64,000 nt of DNA. It comes from Streptomyces lunaelactis (lineage in GTDB: Bacteria > Actinomycetota > Actinomycetes > Streptomycetales > Streptomycetaceae). Location of the stretch: assembly GCF_003054555.1 (NCBI RefSeq), contig NZ_CP026304.1:3100001-3164000 (forward strand), given 5' to 3'. Shown piece by piece: positions 63,651-64,000 of the stretch. Below the pieces are notes generated by a model that worked only from the letters and a program-made list of their open reading frames with translations, did not search any database and was not told where the DNA came from. Within the stretch, counting starts at the first letter, position 1; each line of letters begins with the position of its first letter. A program made the translations under genes and the position numbers.

Positions 63651-64000
63651 CTAGCTGGATACGGCCACGGGTTCCGCCGGGGCCCCTTCTTCTTCCTCGG
63701 CGCCCCGGCCCGCCAGGCGCTCGCGCCAGTACGCCAGGACCGCCGCGTCCGTCGGCTTCGTCGCCAGCGAGACGATCACGTAGGCCGCGAGCGAGAGCAG
63801 CAGGCCGTAGTAGACGGGCTCGTTGGCGAGGATTCCGTACCACGCCATCAGACCGATGACGGCGACGCCGCCCACGGTGACCGAGGCCAGCGCGCCGTGA
63901 ACCGTGCCGCGCTTCCACAGCAGGCCGCCGAGGATCGGCACAAGCAGTCCGCCGACCAGCAGGTTGTACGCGACCGTCAGCGCCTCGATGACGTTGTTGA
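63651..64000 (-). CDS. Sodium:solute symporter, C-terminal part (runs off the window)
   Basis: The last 115 or so residues of an SSS-family transporter; the 5' end lies outside the window. Visible are the end of one helix (VAYNLLVGGLLVPILGGLLW), the loop KRGTVHGAL and three further hydrophobic segments, then a Glu/Ala-rich cytoplasmic tail. This agrees with SSS helices 10-13. It lies 58 bases upstream of the agmatinase-family gene and probably imports its substrate. Confidence 0.85.
   Translation of the reverse strand, partial: NNVIEALTVAYNLLVGGLLVPILGGLLWKRGTVHGALASVTVGGVAVIGLMAWYGILANEPVYYGLLLSLAAYVIVSLATKPTDAAVLAYWRERLAGRGAEEEEGAPAEPVAVSS

Overview
The window looks like a chromosomal piece of a Streptomyces or very close relative. 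The DNA is very GC-rich, third codon positions are almost all G or C, GTG starts and 4-base stop/start overlaps are frequent, and the gene families are typical of the genus (DUF1023 hydrolases, XRE-SUMF1 regulators, S37 and S8 peptidases, PASTA-less Ser/Thr kinases). The run mmsA - copZ - copA - citA - recD2 is, from memory, laid out much as in the S. coelicolor core genome, so 15-30 kb is probably conserved core, with accessory material at the left edge and at 55-61 kb. I saw no rRNA, tRNA or CRISPR array.

Left to right: (1) 0-2.3 kb is scarred. It holds a ketoacyl-synthase fragment cut by an IS4-type transposase tail, then a DUF234-type ATPase gene with AT-rich tandem repeats upstream, bracketed by a 32-bp imperfect direct repeat. 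(2) 2.3-9 kb holds membrane and secreted proteins: a YbhN-like protein, a DUF1772 protein, a vWA lipoprotein, and a three-gene unit with a DUF1023 alpha/beta hydrolase. (3) 9.1-12.8 kb is an ABC exporter unit whose ATPase is fused to a secreted CocE-type hydrolase. (4) 13-15.4 kb holds a GNAT, a subtilase and a small conserved protein, closed by a strong terminator. (5) 15.4-22.7 kb is a myo-inositol catabolic operon, mmsA-iolD-iolB-iolC/aldolase, with a divergent IolE-like gene. (6) 22.9-26 kb holds a small HTH gene and the copper efflux pair copZ-copA behind a CsoR-type operator. (7) 26-30 kb holds citrate synthase and RecD2.

(8) 30-43 kb holds a broken DUF937 gene, a Ser/Thr kinase, a LacI-controlled sugar cluster (Gfo/Idh dehydrogenase, DUF993 protein and a frameshifted TIM-barrel isomerase), a MarR-GNAT fusion, a mannosyltransferase-like membrane protein, a GH3 hexosaminidase and a lipoprotein. 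(9) 43-55 kb holds secreted enzymes, a four-domain ABC exporter, a beta-lactamase-like protein, and an ABC exporter next to a divergent two-component system.

(10) 55-61 kb is the most unusual part. One tightly coupled operon encodes a MoaA-like radical SAM enzyme, a dTMP-kinase-like kinase, a truncated phosphohexomutase-like protein, an alkaline-phosphatase-superfamily hydrolase and probably a Nudix hydrolase. It diverges from an aminotransferase class IV gene and an XRE-SUMF1 regulator. The shared 446-bp region carries two palindromes. I do not recognise this set as a described pathway; a pathway that makes or modifies a phosphorylated nucleotide- or sugar-like compound is an inference. (11) 61-64 kb holds a ThDP enzyme, an agmatinase-family enzyme and the end of a sodium:solute symporter.
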